Source: Eubacterium ventriosum | Lineage (GTDB): Bacteria > Bacillota > Clostridia > Lachnospirales > Lachnospiraceae | Direction of reading: 5' to 3' | Length of the DNA stretch: 64,000 bases | Assembly: GCF_025150745.1 (NCBI RefSeq) | Contig: NZ_CP102282.1 | Span: 2,305,501 to 2,369,500 of the forward strand | Shown here: in pieces, positions 46,012 to 54,626 of the stretch | Position numbering within the stretch: position 1 is the stretch's first letter | Layout: each line of letters opens with the position of its first letter | Notes under the pieces: model-generated | The model's input: only the letters and a program-made list of their open reading frames with translations | What the model was told of the DNA's origin: nothing | Database searches by the model: none | Translations under genes and position numbers: made by a program

Positions 46012-47415
46012 TTATTCTTCTAGTTCTAATGATGTTTTTACACCGGAAGAATAGTATTTGTTATCCTTCTGGGTTATTACATCTATGTCGTATGTTCCTG
46101 CTTCTACTTGGGATGTGTCTAAGTACATGCCGTAGTCATATCCTTCATTTTTTGACGTTACGTCTATTGGTGCCGGAAATGCTTCATATGTGTATTCATT
46201 GTCTTCACTTTTTAGGCGTACATAGATTTTGCTATCGTCGTCTATGTATTTTGAATCCACTTTTCCACTTATTGGTACATATTCTTCATCATCGCCAATT
46301 TCTGCAGTTGTATTGCTGTTTACTTCCATTGTGTTTAAGTTACCTGCTCTTAATGGGGCTGCCATATATGGTGCCTCTTCTATAAGTGAATGTATGTGTC
46401 TTTCTACAAGTTCAATTACTACTTTGTCTGCTTTTTTTTCATTTTGCAGATTCCAGTTGTATGGAACTGCCTTTGTAAAATAGCCATTGTGAAATTCATC
46501 TGCCACAAACGGTATTAAAGCATTTCCAAATGAGTCACGGTACATTACAATTGATTCTTTTTTGTCTTTGCTTTCTGTTTCAATTGATATATCTGTAACT
46601 TTTTTGTTGTTTGAAGTTACTTTGTACGAACTTTTTTTATTGTAGATTACATTTGTATCTTTTTTGTTTCCTTTTGGAAATAACATTCCATACAAGTCCC
46701 CTGAAAAGTTTTTCTTTATGGTGTGCCTTTCATTAGTATAATCGTAGTGGTCTTTTCCTAAATAGTTAAGTATGGCATTACAGCCCATTGCCGCTCCCTG
46801 ATTATTCCAATGGCTATCCAGCTTGTGATATACTTCTTTTCCGGAATCAATGAACATTTTCTTTAAATCAACTGTGTTTATATTTTCTTTTTTCATTTCT
46901 GCCTGTAATAAGCTGTAATTATTCTGCTCACTTGTTTTTATGTATCGCTTTGGCATATATTCAGGATAAAGCGAGTTCTTATTTGGTGCTATTACAAATA
47001 GAAACTGTCTGTTGTTCTGTTCCACATTTTCCTGCAATAAAGATAAAACTCTTCCACAGGAATAGATTTCTCTTTTTGACAAAGTATTTTGTCCAAGATA
47101 ATCATCTAATGTTTCACTGAAAAACAAATAGCCTTTACTGCCAACTATAACTTTCTCATTTCCTGATTGTCTGAAAACATTCTTCTTTATTATAGCATCT
47201 GCTTCAATTAAATTCTGCCTAAAAGCAAAATTGTCTGAAAAATAGTCGTTTAACTGATCAAAAAACTTTACATTTAACTTTCCGCCTGTCTTAATTGACG
47301 GGAAAATCTGTACCTGTCTCTGCTCCACGCTTACATCTGTTTTAAAAAATAACATTCCAAGAGATGGTAGACACAGTAAACAGAAAAATATTATTACAAA
47401 TATTTTTTTCTTCAT
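46012..47415 (-). CDS. SGNH-type (DHHW/AlgX-J-like) O-acetyltransferase partner protein
   Basis: 467 residues. N-terminal membrane helix (KKIFVIIFFCLLCLPSLGML), then an extracytoplasmic SGNH-like domain. Motifs: VGSKGYLFFSETLDDYLGQN, the catalytic Asp-His pair in LDSHWNNQGAA, and MYRDSFGNALIPF with the nucleophile Ser. Such proteins pass acetyl groups to a polysaccharide with a membrane MBOAT partner, which is the gene 12 bp upstream. The C-terminal about 90 residues form a beta-rich extra domain (SGKVDSKYIDDDSKIYVRLK). The ATG at 47415 follows GAGGTGA. The target polymer is unknown. Confidence 0.85.
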   Translation of the reverse strand: MKKKIFVIIFFCLLCLPSLGMLFFKTDVSVEQRQVQIFPSIKTGGKLNVKFFDQLNDYFSDNFAFRQNLIEADAIIKKNVFRQSGNEKVIVGSKGYLFFSETLDDYLGQNTLSKREIYSCGRVLSLLQENVEQNNRQFLFVIAPNKNSLYPEYMPKRYIKTSEQNNYSLLQAEMKKENINTVDLKKMFIDSGKEVYHKLDSHWNNQGAAMGCNAILNYLGKDHYDYTNERHTIKKNFSGDLYGMLFPKGNKKDTNVIYNKKSSYKVTSNNKKVTDISIETESKDKKESIVMYRDSFGNALIPFVADEFHNGYFTKAVPYNWNLQNEKKADKVVIELVERHIHSLIEEAPYMAAPLRAGNLNTMEVNSNTTAEIGDDEEYVPISGKVDSKYIDDDSKIYVRLKSEDNEYTYEAFPAPIDVTSKNEGYDYGMYLDTSQVEAGTYDIDVITQKDNKYYSSGVKTSLELEE

Positions 47416-47427
47416 TTCGGTCACCTC

Positions 47428-48849
47428 TTAAAATCTAAAATAAATAAACGGATTATAGGTTGCTGTTGCAAGACTTATAATACATACAAGTAGTAATCCT
47501 ATATCTGCTATGTGAATTATTGTTTCATTTATGTTGCTGCCAATCTTTTTAGAAATGGTATTTTCCAACTTCTGTCTTAACGGATATGCAAAAATAATTG
47601 CCATTATTATAACAAATATATAATATGGACTAAGAAGTCCTGCCACAAAGCTGATTGACTTTACTTCCATATTAAAGCCGGTAAACATTGTTTTTAACAT
47701 CGTAAGACCAAGTCCTACTGAATCTGCCCTGAACATTACAAATCCGCAAACCACAACTATCCATGTAATAATATTTTTTATAATGTTATTTTTTATTTTA
47801 ATTATACTGCCCAATGTGTCTTCTATTACATTGGCAACTCCGTGGATTAATCCCCATATTACAAACGTCCAGTTGGCTCCGTGCCATATTCCTGTCAGAA
47901 GAAATACTATCATCTTGTTAAATTCACATCTAAACTTTCCTTTTCGATTTCCACCTAAAGGTATGTAAACATATTCTCTAAACCAAAGTGATAGGGAAAT
48001 ATGCCATCTTCGCCAAAAATCCTTTATTCCTTTTGCGCTGTATGGGTGGTTAAAGTTTTCATTAAACTCAAAACCAAATATTTTTGCCATTCCTATTGCC
48101 ATATCAGAATATCCACTAAAATCATAATAAATCTGAAGTGTATAGGCTATTGCTCCAACCCATGCCACAAGGAAATTATAATCGGTAATCTTTAATGCAA
48201 ATATTGAATCCGCCATATATCCTGTGGCATTTGCAATAATAAGCTTCTTTGTAAGGCCTCTTATAAATCTGCTAATTCCTTCAGTTGTTTTTTCAATACT
48301 GCTTGTTCTGTTGTTAATCTGTTTCGCTATTTCATTGTATCTGATAATAGGTCCGGCAATAAGTTGCGGAAAGAATGATACATAAAGCATCAGGTTAAAT
48401 AGATTCTTCTGAACCATTTCAGGATTTCTGTACACATCAATTACATATGACAATGCCTGAAATGTAAAAAATGAAATTCCTATTGGCAGGGCAATTCCCG
48501 GAATCTTTATATTAAGTCTTCCTGCATAATTAATATTTTCCAAGATAAATGCTGTGTATTTAAACACACACAGCACACCTATATTACAAATAACTGCTAT
48601 TATTAAGACAATCTTTTTTCCTGCTATATTATTAGCCTTACTAAATCTTCCCTCCATCAAACCAAATATGTAATTAGCTATTATTGAACCAATCATTAAT
48701 AATACATATATTGGTTCTCCAAATGCATAAAATATTAGGCTTGCGATAATCAATAATGTATTCTTCCCCTTTATTCCCGGCACTATAAAATATAATGCGC
48801 AGACAATAGGCAAAAACACAAAAAGGAATATTGCCGAACTAAAAACCAT
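47428..48849 (-). CDS. MBOAT-family membrane O-acyltransferase (AlgI-like)
   Basis: 473 residues, about 11-12 membrane helices. Family motifs: SYVIDVYRNPEMVQKN, FYDFSGYSDMAIGMAKIFGF, FNHPYSAKGIKDFWRRWHIS, and catalytic His in LLTGIWHGANWTFVIWGLI. Moves acetyl groups across the membrane for the SGNH partner encoded next. Could act on a capsule, exopolysaccharide or wall polymer; no polysaccharide synthesis genes are adjacent. Confidence 0.92.
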   Translation of the reverse strand: MVFSSAIFLFVFLPIVCALYFIVPGIKGKNTLLIIASLIFYAFGEPIYVLLMIGSIIANYIFGLMEGRFSKANNIAGKKIVLIIAVICNIGVLCVFKYTAFILENINYAGRLNIKIPGIALPIGISFFTFQALSYVIDVYRNPEMVQKNLFNLMLYVSFFPQLIAGPIIRYNEIAKQINNRTSSIEKTTEGISRFIRGLTKKLIIANATGYMADSIFALKITDYNFLVAWVGAIAYTLQIYYDFSGYSDMAIGMAKIFGFEFNENFNHPYSAKGIKDFWRRWHISLSLWFREYVYIPLGGNRKGKFRCEFNKMIVFLLTGIWHGANWTFVIWGLIHGVANVIEDTLGSIIKIKNNIIKNIITWIVVVCGFVMFRADSVGLGLTMLKTMFTGFNMEVKSISFVAGLLSPYYIFVIIMAIIFAYPLRQKLENTISKKIGSNINETIIHIADIGLLLVCIISLATATYNPFIYFRF

Positions 48850-48904
48850 AATCTGCTCCTCGTAAACGTTGTCTGTATTTTTTAACGTCTTATCTATGTT
48901 TTTA

Positions 48905-49858
48905 TTAGATTTTTCTCTTGTCTACCGGATGACAATTGTAATTCTTATACGATAAATTATAGTACTTGTTATAATCCTTTGCTCTTGCAAATAAAGCATC
49001 ATATACTTTTCCGTTTAATTCAACCCATGCATGTTCTGAATCATGTGCCACATAAACATCCTTGTATCCTGCTTCGTGAAGTAAAAATGCAAGTGCTGCT
49101 GATTCTGAAACACAACAGCCATCTCCGTGGATAAAAATATCGTCTGCGAAAGTTGACTCCCAACCTTTCTGCTTATAAATCTTTTTAAGGAATCTATATC
49201 TCTTATATGGACGTTTTGCAATCCAGTCAAAACATTTTCTTAGTTTCTGCTGCTTTGTATCTGTATATTTGCATAATTCCTTTAACTGCTTTCTTGCTCT
49301 CATCATTGTTTTGATTTTGGCAACACTAAGGTCAGTCTGCTTAGCCTTTCCGGCTTTGTCAAGTTTAATGCCGTCAACAGTACATTTCTTAGCCATCTTT
49401 CCATTAGTACGTCCGAAATAGTAATAGTCCTTTTTGTACTTAGCCCAACCTGTAACCATTACTCCTTTTTTATCAAAAAGGTATGTTTTATTCTTTACTG
49501 TAACTAACTGGTTCTTTATTTTTTTGCCTGATATCTTGCAATAAGTCTTGCCCTTTTTAGTTTTAAATTTTGCAACAGGTTTTTTCTGTTTCTTACTGTT
49601 TGCTTTTATTTTTTTATTATTTGAATCTGTGTTATTTTTGTTTACAGTTTCTTTATTGTTTAAATCTGTATTGTTTTTGTTTACAGTTGTTTTCGTTACG
49701 TTACTTTTGTTTTCCGCCTGATTTGTTGTAGTTGGTGTTTTGTCATTTGTTACTGCTGTCGTCGTTACTGCGCTTATCATTCCTACGCAAATCATTACTA
49801 CCAGAAAAATCATTATTTTCTGTGTCATCTTTTTCATTCTTGTGTTCTTCTCTTTCAT
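48905..49858 (-). CDS. Secreted protein with wall-binding-like repeat and active transglutaminase-like domain
   Basis: 317 residues. Signal peptide (TQKIMIFLVVMICVGMISAV), a Thr/Asn-rich linker with NKNNTDxNNK repeats, then a glucan/choline-binding-like repeat (KTYLFDKKGVMVTGWAKYKK, DYYYFGRTNGKM). The C-terminal transglutaminase-like domain keeps its triad: Cys in DGCCVSESAALAFLLHEAGY, His in DSEHAWVELNGKVYD, and the following Asp. Could be a cross-linking or protease-type enzyme at the cell surface. Near the MBOAT/SGNH pair on the same strand (55 bp). Confidence 0.8.
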   Translation of the reverse strand: MKEKNTRMKKMTQKIMIFLVVMICVGMISAVTTTAVTNDKTPTTTNQAENKSNVTKTTVNKNNTDLNNKETVNKNNTDSNNKKIKANSKKQKKPVAKFKTKKGKTYCKISGKKIKNQLVTVKNKTYLFDKKGVMVTGWAKYKKDYYYFGRTNGKMAKKCTVDGIKLDKAGKAKQTDLSVAKIKTMMRARKQLKELCKYTDTKQQKLRKCFDWIAKRPYKRYRFLKKIYKQKGWESTFADDIFIHGDGCCVSESAALAFLLHEAGYKDVYVAHDSEHAWVELNGKVYDALFARAKDYNKYYNLSYKNYNCHPVDKRKI

Positions 49859-50132
49859 CTTTCTGTGCTCCCTTCATTTTCCATAACCTTAGTTATCCCG
49901 TTATGTCAATCGTAAAATATCAGATAACCTTCCCCATATTTTAATCAAGTAATATCATGTGATGTCATTGTGATATTTGCTATGTACATAATAGCACTAA
50001 AAGTTTTATTTTCAAGCTGTTTTTTCCGTAATTTTGTAATATTTTTATATTGTTTCTTAATGTCATATTTTAACTACATTTAGGCTACATTTTGGAATAA
50101 TCTTATTACATTTTCGTTACATTTTTAACAAA

Positions 50133-50226
50133 GAAAAAACTATTTTCATAACATTTATTTAATCTGGCTTCGATGTTCCAAAAGAACAATCTATGAATCA
50201 GATTTACCTTATGAAAATAGTTTTTC
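50133..50226 (-). terminator. Large intrinsic terminator after the SDR gene
   Basis: GAAAAAACTATTTTCATAA (from 50133) pairs with TTATGAAAATAGTTTTTC (to 50226); inside, AATCTG/CAGATT and GTTC/GAAC give further stems. On the minus strand it ends in TTTTTTC. The remaining gap 49859-50132 is AT-rich, with nothing else seen. Confidence 0.75.
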
Positions 50227-50260
50227 TATAATCATTTAAATTATATTTTTACGATATGTT

Positions 50261-51061
50261 TTACGGACGCTGTCCAAGTCCACCTTCCAATGTTATTGTT
50301 TCGCCTGTCATAAATTTAAAATCCGGTGAAGCAAGCTGAACGCAAACACGACCGATTTCTTTTTCTACATCGCCATAATGTCCCATAGGTGGCATTTTAA
50401 CGTTAGCCTTAAATGCTTCCGGATAAGCTTTTTCAAAGTTTTCAAGTTGTGCTGTCCATGCTAGTGGGCAAACAATGTTAACATTAATTCCATCCGGTCC
50501 CCATTCTGTTGCTGCAACTCTTGTCAAACCTCTGATTCCTTCCTTAGCCGCCGCATATGCGCACTGGCCATAATTTCCAAACAAACCTGCGCCTGATGCA
50601 AAGTTGATAACTGACCCCTTAGTTTTTTTCAAATATGGATAGCATGCCTTCATATAATGAAATGTTGCATATAATCCTGAGTAAACTGCTAAATCAAACT
50701 GTTCAGTTGTATGGTCTGCCAATGTTACACCTGAGGCAGATGCCTGTGCATTATTAATTAACACATCAATTCTTCCAAAGGCATCCATTGCCTGCTTTGC
50801 AACGCTTTCAGCTAATGCTTCATTATCAGCACCTGCACTTATGTCTGCCTGGACCGGAAGAACCCTAATTCCATATTTTTCTTCTAATTCTTCCTTGGCA
50901 TCAGTAAGCTTTTTAACATTTCTACCTGTAATTACAAGATTGGCACCTTCCTTGGCATATGCTGTAGCTATACCATATCCTATAGATCCACAACTTCCGT
51001 CGCTTAAGACTGCTCTTCCTCCGCCTGTAATAATTGCTGTTTTCCCTTTCAATGTAGCCAT
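50261..51061 (-). CDS. Short-chain dehydrogenase/reductase
   Basis: 266 residues. Rossmann cofactor loop is unusual: TGGGRAVLSDGSCGSIGYGI, an insert of about six residues between the TGGG and GxIG parts. NNAQ replaces the common NNAG. Catalytic Ser (NFASGAGL), Tyr and Lys (CAYAAAKEG) are in place, and the end FMTGETITLEGGLGQRP is standard. The substrate is not evident; the family has steroid, sugar and keto-acid members. Alone between terminators, SD AGGAGG. Confidence 0.88.
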   Translation of the reverse strand: MATLKGKTAIITGGGRAVLSDGSCGSIGYGIATAYAKEGANLVITGRNVKKLTDAKEELEEKYGIRVLPVQADISAGADNEALAESVAKQAMDAFGRIDVLINNAQASASGVTLADHTTEQFDLAVYSGLYATFHYMKACYPYLKKTKGSVINFASGAGLFGNYGQCAYAAAKEGIRGLTRVAATEWGPDGINVNIVCPLAWTAQLENFEKAYPEAFKANVKMPPMGHYGDVEKEIGRVCVQLASPDFKFMTGETITLEGGLGQRP

Positions 51062-51090
51062 ATCATTACCTCCTACAAAATATGTTACTA

Positions 51091-52095
51091 TTACTTTATA
51101 TTAATTTTTTTGTAAGAACTCCAGTCACCATAATAATTCTTATTGTCTGACTTATAATATGCTCTTACCCTTACAAAATAATTCTTTCTATTTTTTATTT
51201 TTGATAAAGTTCCTGTACTCTTTCTTGCAGAAATTCTTCTATATTTGGCTCTGGATGTTGACTTTCTTCGACCATATTGAAGCTGATATCCGGATGCATT
51301 ATAAACATTGTACCAGCTTACTTTAATTTTCTTCCTGCCTGTACGTTTAATTTTTAAATTTGAGACTTTTGATGGTTTAATTATAACAGTAAAAGTTGCT
51401 TTTACACCACTTCCGTCTGTTGCCTTAGCTATTACATTGACTTTTCCCGGTTTATAAGCTCTTAAAATTCCTGTGTTTGTATCAATAACAGCACTTCCCG
51501 TATTACTTACTTCCCACTCAATATCTTTTGCAGTTGCATTGTCAGGTTTTACAATAGCCTTCATTCTTATTGTTTTGTTAACTGAAACCGTCTTATTTCC
51601 TGTAACGGTTATGCTTTTCACGTAATTATTAAATGAATAAGATATTGAATATATTCTCTTATACTTTCCTGTGCTCTCCTCATCTTCAGTTAATACTTTT
51701 ATGTAATACACACCAGGCTTTAAAGTAATCTCTTCGCTATACTTAACTGATTTTCGATATCTTCCGCCTTTAACTTTTTCTTCTTTTATAAGAGACAATT
51801 GGTTGTCATATAGTTGAAAAGTGGACTGTCCTGCATTGGATTTATAATTGATAATAACTTTGCTTTCTTCGTCTATAATTATCTTATAATATTCACACCC
51901 ATGTTTCTCTGAAAGTGTTGTAGTTACACTTTCATCTTTCTGCAACTCTCCTGCATTCCCAATAGTCTGACTTATATCGTTATTATCTGAATTATCCAAA
52001 TCTGATTCTGCTGCATTAGTCTGTATCATCAAGGCAAACACTACACAAAATACTAATATAATTCCTGTCAATGTACTCTTAACTATATCCTTCAC
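51091..52095 (-). CDS. Secreted protein with Ig-like (Big2) and FnIII-like domains
   Basis: 334 residues. Signal peptide (STLTGIILVFCVVFALMIQT, cut after NAA). Residues about 40-150 form a beta-rich domain (LSEKHGCEYYKIIIDEESKV) of the pre-peptidase C-terminal type. Big2 domain (about 152-235: KSITVTGNKTVSVNKTIRMK, AYKPGKVNVIAKATDGSG). The C-terminal FnIII-like domain (about 240-334) ends GDWSSYKKINIK. The same C-terminal module occurs at 1085 and 43250. The start codon is GTG with AAGGAGA upstream. No enzyme motif; adhesion or structural role inferred. Confidence 0.8.
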   Translation of the reverse strand: MKDIVKSTLTGIILVFCVVFALMIQTNAAESDLDNSDNNDISQTIGNAGELQKDESVTTTLSEKHGCEYYKIIIDEESKVIINYKSNAGQSTFQLYDNQLSLIKEEKVKGGRYRKSVKYSEEITLKPGVYYIKVLTEDEESTGKYKRIYSISYSFNNYVKSITVTGNKTVSVNKTIRMKAIVKPDNATAKDIEWEVSNTGSAVIDTNTGILRAYKPGKVNVIAKATDGSGVKATFTVIIKPSKVSNLKIKRTGRKKIKVSWYNVYNASGYQLQYGRRKSTSRAKYRRISARKSTGTLSKIKNRKNYFVRVRAYYKSDNKNYYGDWSSYKKINIK

Positions 52096-52146
52096 TTTGT
52101 CTCTCCTTCATACCCCTGATTATAACACATTTATGGTACGTTTTCT

Positions 52147-52374
52147 TTATTTTTGTTGCATATTTTTTATCATTTGCAGTAGCTCCATATCCTCAGCCTG
52201 TACCTTAATATTAGCCTTTAATGGTTCACCGTCAGGTGGGGTAACAGTTAGTTCGATTACACTGCCTTCTTTTACTTCCGGCTGGATTCTTGCAAAAAAT
52301 TTTGGAAGCATTGGATGGCGTGTGACAAACTTTTCAAACATGCCTTTAAATTTCATCATATCTAATGGATTCAT
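52147..52374 (-). CDS. Small conserved-looking protein, 75 aa
   Basis: Starts MNPLDMMKFKGMFEKFVTRH behind AAAGGAGA; the frame could extend ten codons upstream but that covers the SD. Helical N-terminal half, then a strand-rich half (EGSVIELTVTPPDGEPLKAN) and a helical end. Cytosolic, no known motif. A palindromic repeat (52404-52477) lies in its leader. Not recognised. Confidence 0.65.
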   Translation of the reverse strand: MNPLDMMKFKGMFEKFVTRHPMLPKFFARIQPEVKEGSVIELTVTPPDGEPLKANIKVQAEDMELLQMIKNMQQK

Positions 52375-52403
52375 TGTTTTTCTCCTTTCCGCTAACTTTT
52401 CCA

Positions 52404-52477
52404 AATAAATTCAGATTTTTTTATGCAAACACGTTAATTTACTTATTGTTTGCTAATAAAAAATTTCTGAACTTATT
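52404..52477. repeat. 74-bp palindromic repeat (GCAAACACGTT family, copy 3)
   Basis: Ends AATAAATTCAGA and TCTGAACTTATT (one mismatch) bracket ATGCAAACACGTTAATTTAC and a closing TGTTTGC that pairs with GCAAACA. This is the smallest form and may show the basic unit of the family. It lies in the leader of the gene starting at 52374. Confidence 0.75.
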
Positions 52478-52602
52478 ATAAATCTTAACAGTAAAGTTAG
52501 TTATGTGTCAACGATATTCAATCTAGGCTATGTAATATGAATAAGATTTGATGGTATGATAGTTTTGCGAATGTACCTAAAAAAACGGGCAACTTGAAAT
52601 AG

Positions 52603-52674
52603 CGGGGTACGTTTATTGCAAACTCAAACTATATGTTATATAAATTTGATTGCTTTTTAGGTGAGTATACCCCG
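52603..52674. other. Inverted repeat CGGGGTA/TACCCCG
   Basis: A 7-bp perfect pair, 72 nt from end to end, in the non-coding gap 52478-52710 before the ABC transporter terminator. The gap holds no gene. The neighbouring bases AAATAGC occur near both arms. Role unknown. Confidence 0.35.
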
Positions 52675-52710
52675 AAAAATAGCCTTTTTGAAATGTCGGG
52701 TGCATAACGC

Positions 52711-52770
52711 AAAAAGGGCTCCAATGCTGATTAGCGTATTGCAATAAACTAATTAGCATCGTGCCCTTTT
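52711..52770 (-). terminator. Terminator of the ABC exporter operon
   Basis: AAAAAGGGC (from 52711) pairs with GCCCTTTT (to 52770); inside, AATGCTGATTAG pairs with CTAATTAGCAT. On the minus strand it ends CCCTTTTTG. It starts 33 nt after the stop at 52803. Confidence 0.8.
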
Positions 52771-52802
52771 AATTAGAATTGATTATTATACAATATTTAT
52801 TC

Positions 52803-54626
52803 TTAATTTTGGTAGTGTTTTGCCTGTGTATTGTACATATTGTAATAGAAGCCTTTTTGGTTTTCCATTAGTTTGTCATGGCTTCCGTCTTCTATTATTG
52901 TACCGCCATCAAATACTATTATTCTGTCACAGAATCGGCATGATGATAGTCTATGTGATATGTAGACTGCAGTTTTGCCTCCTACCAGTTTATCGAAGTT
53001 GTTATATACTTCAAATTCAGCAATTGGATCTAGTGCTGCTGTTGGTTCATCAAGTACTACTATTGGTGAGTCTTTGTACAGGGCTCGAACTATTGCAAGT
53101 TTTTGTGCCTGCCCGCCTGACGGCTCTATTCCCGATTCATCAAACATCTTGTATAAATTTGTATTTTGTTTGTCTTTCAATGAGTTAATCCAACTGTCTA
53201 TTTCTACTATTTCACATAGTTCATTTATCTTATTCTCAACATCTGGATATTTGTTTTGTCCCATATCTATGTTGTCTTTTATGGAAAATGCCATAAGTTT
53301 GTAATCCTGAAATACTACTGAAAGCAAATCAAGATATTTGGAGTATTCTATGTCGTTTATATTCACTCCATTTACAAGTATTTCTCCTTCCGTTACTTCG
53401 TACAGTCTGCAAAGTAATTTTATGAAGGTTGTTTTTCCTGCACCGTTTTTTCCTACTATTGATAAGTGCTCTCCTGAATGAATTATTGTATTTATGTTTT
53501 TTAGAATATAAACATCTGTATTAGGATATTTAAAACTTACATTTTTAAATTCAATTGAAACACCATTATTAATATTAGGAACTACTGCATTTTTGCTTTC
53601 TTCGTATTTTCTGTCGATTTCTGCCTGTTCTATGTAATCAATATAATATTTCAAAACTGATGCCGTATATTTTAATTCCAACAAGCCTCTTGAAATACCA
53701 TTAAGTGCTTCCGTAAACTTAAGTATAGCCTGTACCAAACTGCTGAAATCACCTACTGCAATCTTTTCTGTCAAAGTATTTATGCCAAGAATAATATAAA
53801 CTACAATATCGCAGACTTCTGTTGTCATTACTGCGGCTTTATCCTTATTCCATATTTTCATTTCACTTTTCTTTGACAGATTATAAATGCCGTTGCTCTG
53901 CTTTTTCTGGTTGTCTATAATCATATCGTCTGAAAGATATATTCTAATGTCCTTAGCATATTCACCTGTTGTAAGTTCATCAATATAATAATCAACAACA
54001 CGGTCCATTTCCATAGCTTCTGAAAAATACTGTTCCTTTATTTTTGTTGTTTTCATTGTTATATATGTGTTAACTACGAAGCTTAACAATACAGGAATTA
54101 TCAGCCACACAGAGCATTTAACTACTATGTAAATAACACCTGCAAGGACTAAAATATTACTCAAAAGTCCTACTATACCATCTGTAAGTCCCTGAATTAA
54201 ATTTGTCTGCTCAAATGCACGTCCTGCTTTATTTATACTGTCTAACATTTCTGAATTTTCCGTGTATTCAAACTTCATTTTCATAGTGTTAGAACTAATT
54301 TCCATATGAAGCATTCTGTCAAACTGGTCATTACAATAATTCTGCTTCTCATTGGCAAACTTGTTTCCTACTACGTGAATGTATGTACCAATACATATGA
54401 ACGCAACCCAGAATATTATCATATTCATGTTTCTGTTCTGCTCATATACAATCTCGTTAATCAAATACTTTGAGCCAATAATTGAAACAAAAGGTCCTGC
54501 CGTACTGATTATGACTGACATTAATATGTATAAATAATATATAGGAAGATGTTTCCATGCAAACTTTGCAAAATATTTTGTGCAAAACCAAATATCTTTT
54601 ATTCCGCCAAAAAATTTGTTTAACAT
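52803..54626 (-). CDS. ABC exporter half-transporter (permease-ATPase), second subunit
   Basis: 607 residues. Six membrane helices (about 20-320), then the ATPase domain: Walker A GKNGAGKTTFIK, signature PSGGQAQKLA, Walker B IVVLDEPTAALDP, switch His in YISHRLSS. Overlaps the partner gene by 7 nt, so the two form a heterodimer in all likelihood. Linker and helices lack any peptidase domain. Cargo unknown; peptides or lipids are typical of the family. Pro replaces the usual Leu of the LSGGQ signature. Confidence 0.9.
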   Translation of the reverse strand: MLNKFFGGIKDIWFCTKYFAKFAWKHLPIYYLYILMSVIISTAGPFVSIIGSKYLINEIVYEQNRNMNMIIFWVAFICIGTYIHVVGNKFANEKQNYCNDQFDRMLHMEISSNTMKMKFEYTENSEMLDSINKAGRAFEQTNLIQGLTDGIVGLLSNILVLAGVIYIVVKCSVWLIIPVLLSFVVNTYITMKTTKIKEQYFSEAMEMDRVVDYYIDELTTGEYAKDIRIYLSDDMIIDNQKKQSNGIYNLSKKSEMKIWNKDKAAVMTTEVCDIVVYIILGINTLTEKIAVGDFSSLVQAILKFTEALNGISRGLLELKYTASVLKYYIDYIEQAEIDRKYEESKNAVVPNINNGVSIEFKNVSFKYPNTDVYILKNINTIIHSGEHLSIVGKNGAGKTTFIKLLCRLYEVTEGEILVNGVNINDIEYSKYLDLLSVVFQDYKLMAFSIKDNIDMGQNKYPDVENKINELCEIVEIDSWINSLKDKQNTNLYKMFDESGIEPSGGQAQKLAIVRALYKDSPIVVLDEPTAALDPIAEFEVYNNFDKLVGGKTAVYISHRLSSCRFCDRIIVFDGGTIIEDGSHDKLMENQKGFYYNMYNTQAKHYQN

